DNA of 7,116 nt from Thermoplasmatales archaeon (GTDB lineage Archaea; Thermoplasmatota; E2; UBA202; DSCA01): positions 1-7,116 of the forward strand of contig DSCA01000010.1 in assembly GCA_011049295.1 (NCBI GenBank), given 5' to 3'. The notes beneath the pieces are model-generated. The model was not told the DNA's origin, did not search any database, and worked only from the letters and a program-made list of their open reading frames with translations. Of the stretch, positions 6,237 to 7,116 are shown piece by piece (the stretch's first letter is position 1; each line of letters opens with the position of its first letter). The position numbers and the translations under genes are program-made.

Positions 6237-7101
6237 ATGCTACCGCCGGGCGGGTCGTATCCTGAGCCAGGCGCTGCAGGTGGGAGCCGGGATGGTGAAG
6301 GAGGGAGTGCTCTATCTGGAGGTGGCCACCGCTGTGGAGGCCCTCATCCGGGAGCAGGCGACCCCGGCCTTTCCGGTCAACATCTCGGTGAACGAGGTGG
6401 CCGCCCACTACACGCCCACTCTGCAGGATTCCCTGGTGTTTAAGCGGGGTGACCTGGTGAAGCTGGACGCCGGGGTGCACGTCGACGGGTACATTGCCGA
6501 TGCCGCCCTCACCGTGGAGGTAGACGGCAACACCCATGCCACTCTGATGGAGGCCTCGAGGGAGGCGCTCCACCGGGCCATGGCCATGGTGTGCTCGGGT
6601 GTGCGTGTGTCGGCCATCGGCAAGGCCATCGAGGAGGCCATCACGTCCTACGCCCTCAAGCCGGTCATCAACCTGAACGGGCATTCGCTGGAGCGGTACA
6701 ACCTGCACGCCGGTCTGTCAATCCCCAACGTGGAGACCACCAGCCGGCGCACCCTGAGGGCCGGCGAGGTCATTGCCATTGAGCCCTTTGTCACCGACGG
6801 TCAGGGCTCGGTGGTCAACGGGGAGCACGGACACATCTATCATCTGACGAGGCGGGGGCGGGGATCCATTGTCCAGAGCCTGCAACGGTCCTTTGACGGG
6901 CTGCCCTTCGCCAGCCGGTGGATGGCCGACCTGGTGGGGCCGGACAGGGTTCAGACCACTCTGCGCTTTTTACTCCGCCGCCGCATGGTGCACGCCTACA
7001 GCATGCTGGTGGAGGCCGGAGGGGGGAGGGTGGCCCAGACGGAGCACACGGTGCTGGTGACCGACGACGGGTGTGAGGTGCTGACCGACCCGCAGTGGTG
7101 A
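6220..7101 (+). CDS. map: Type II methionine aminopeptidase (MetAP2)
   Basis: Removes the initiator methionine from nascent proteins when the second residue is small. The 293 residues match the usual archaeal length (about 295) and show the pita-bread fold with all five metal ligands of a dinuclear site: Asp83 (VKLDAGV), Asp94 (IADAA), His155 (NLNGHS), Glu188 (AIEPF) and Glu275 (AQTEHTV). The substrate-pocket histidines His63 (AAHYTP) and His163 (NLHAG) are also present. The type II insert (about 193-255) is recognisable, including LPFASRW near 228-234. The start at 6220 is set by the strong GGAGGAGGT and by homology beginning at once; the frame is open further upstream only as a shadow of tsaC. 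It overlaps tsaC by 17 bases, so it is the third gene of a tightly packed unit with aMBF1. Nothing suggests inactivation. Confidence 0.95.
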   Translation: MPTPVECYRRAGRILSQALQVGAGMVKEGVLYLEVATAVEALIREQATPAFPVNISVNEVAAHYTPTLQDSLVFKRGDLVKLDAGVHVDGYIADAALTVEVDGNTHATLMEASREALHRAMAMVCSGVRVSAIGKAIEEAITSYALKPVINLNGHSLERYNLHAGLSIPNVETTSRRTLRAGEVIAIEPFVTDGQGSVVNGEHGHIYHLTRRGRGSIVQSLQRSFDGLPFASRWMADLVGPDRVQTTLRFLLRRRMVHAYSMLVEAGGGRVAQTEHTVLVTDDGCEVLTDPQW

Positions 7102-7106
7102 TGGGC

Positions 7107-7116
7107 GGAATATAAA
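7107..7116 (+). promoter_or_regulatory. Possible BRE/TATA promoter of the next gene, cut by the window end
   Basis: GGAATATAAA follows the MetAP2 stop by five bases. It joins a purine-rich BRE-like GGAA to a good TATA box. If real, the downstream gene begins a new transcription unit about 25-40 bases beyond the window. The sequence ends here, so this cannot be tested from the window. Confidence 0.4.

Noticed and set aside
6028..6708. A 226-codon minus-strand open frame over tsaC and MetAP2
   Set aside because: Antisense to two conserved enzymes, low-complexity His/Gly/Arg translation, no start signals.

Overview
This window looks like chromosomal DNA from a G+C-rich euryarchaeon. The archaeal assignment rests on gene content: ABCE1/Rli1, an archaeal-type MBF1 (zinc ribbon plus helix-turn-helix), a type II methionine aminopeptidase, an ADP-forming acyl-CoA synthetase alpha subunit, an archaeal stand-alone PRC-barrel protein, and A/T-rich TATA-like boxes in an otherwise G+C-rich background. 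A Thermoplasmatota-like lineage would fit the mix of surface beta-helix proteins and tightly packed housekeeping genes, but that finer placement is a guess. All eight genes lie on the + strand and almost no DNA is non-coding. I see no tRNA, rRNA, CRISPR array, transposon, integrase or prophage gene.

Layout. (1) 1-1035: the 3' part of a secreted NosD-like parallel beta-helix protein, followed by an Ig-like domain and a C-terminal membrane anchor. Its true start is probably left of the window. (2) A BRE/TATA-like element at about 1024-1038 then seems to start a new transcription unit: a 79-residue PRC-barrel protein (1067-1306), an acyl-CoA synthetase alpha subunit without its beta subunit (1312-2640), ABCE1 (2637-4373, overlapping the previous stop by ATGA), and a signal-peptide-bearing, single-pass surface protein of unknown function (4385-5173). 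(3) A weaker TATA-like element near 5170 precedes aMBF1 (5204-5668), TsaC/Sua5 (5661-6236) and MetAP2 (6220-7101). These three overlap by 8 and 17 bases and are very likely co-translated. The window ends on GGAATATAAA, which may be the promoter of the next gene.

How the genes fit together. The right two thirds is largely a translation-quality block. ABCE1 splits ribosomes after termination, aMBF1 binds the small subunit, TsaC makes the precursor of the t6A37 tRNA modification that keeps decoding accurate, and MetAP2 trims the initiator methionine from nascent proteins. The acyl-CoA synthetase alpha subunit (energy conservation from acyl-CoA) and the unknown surface protein have no obvious place in that theme. 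They are the most useful loose ends. I found no clearly new defence or mobile system; the interest lies in the gene linkage and the unassigned membrane protein.
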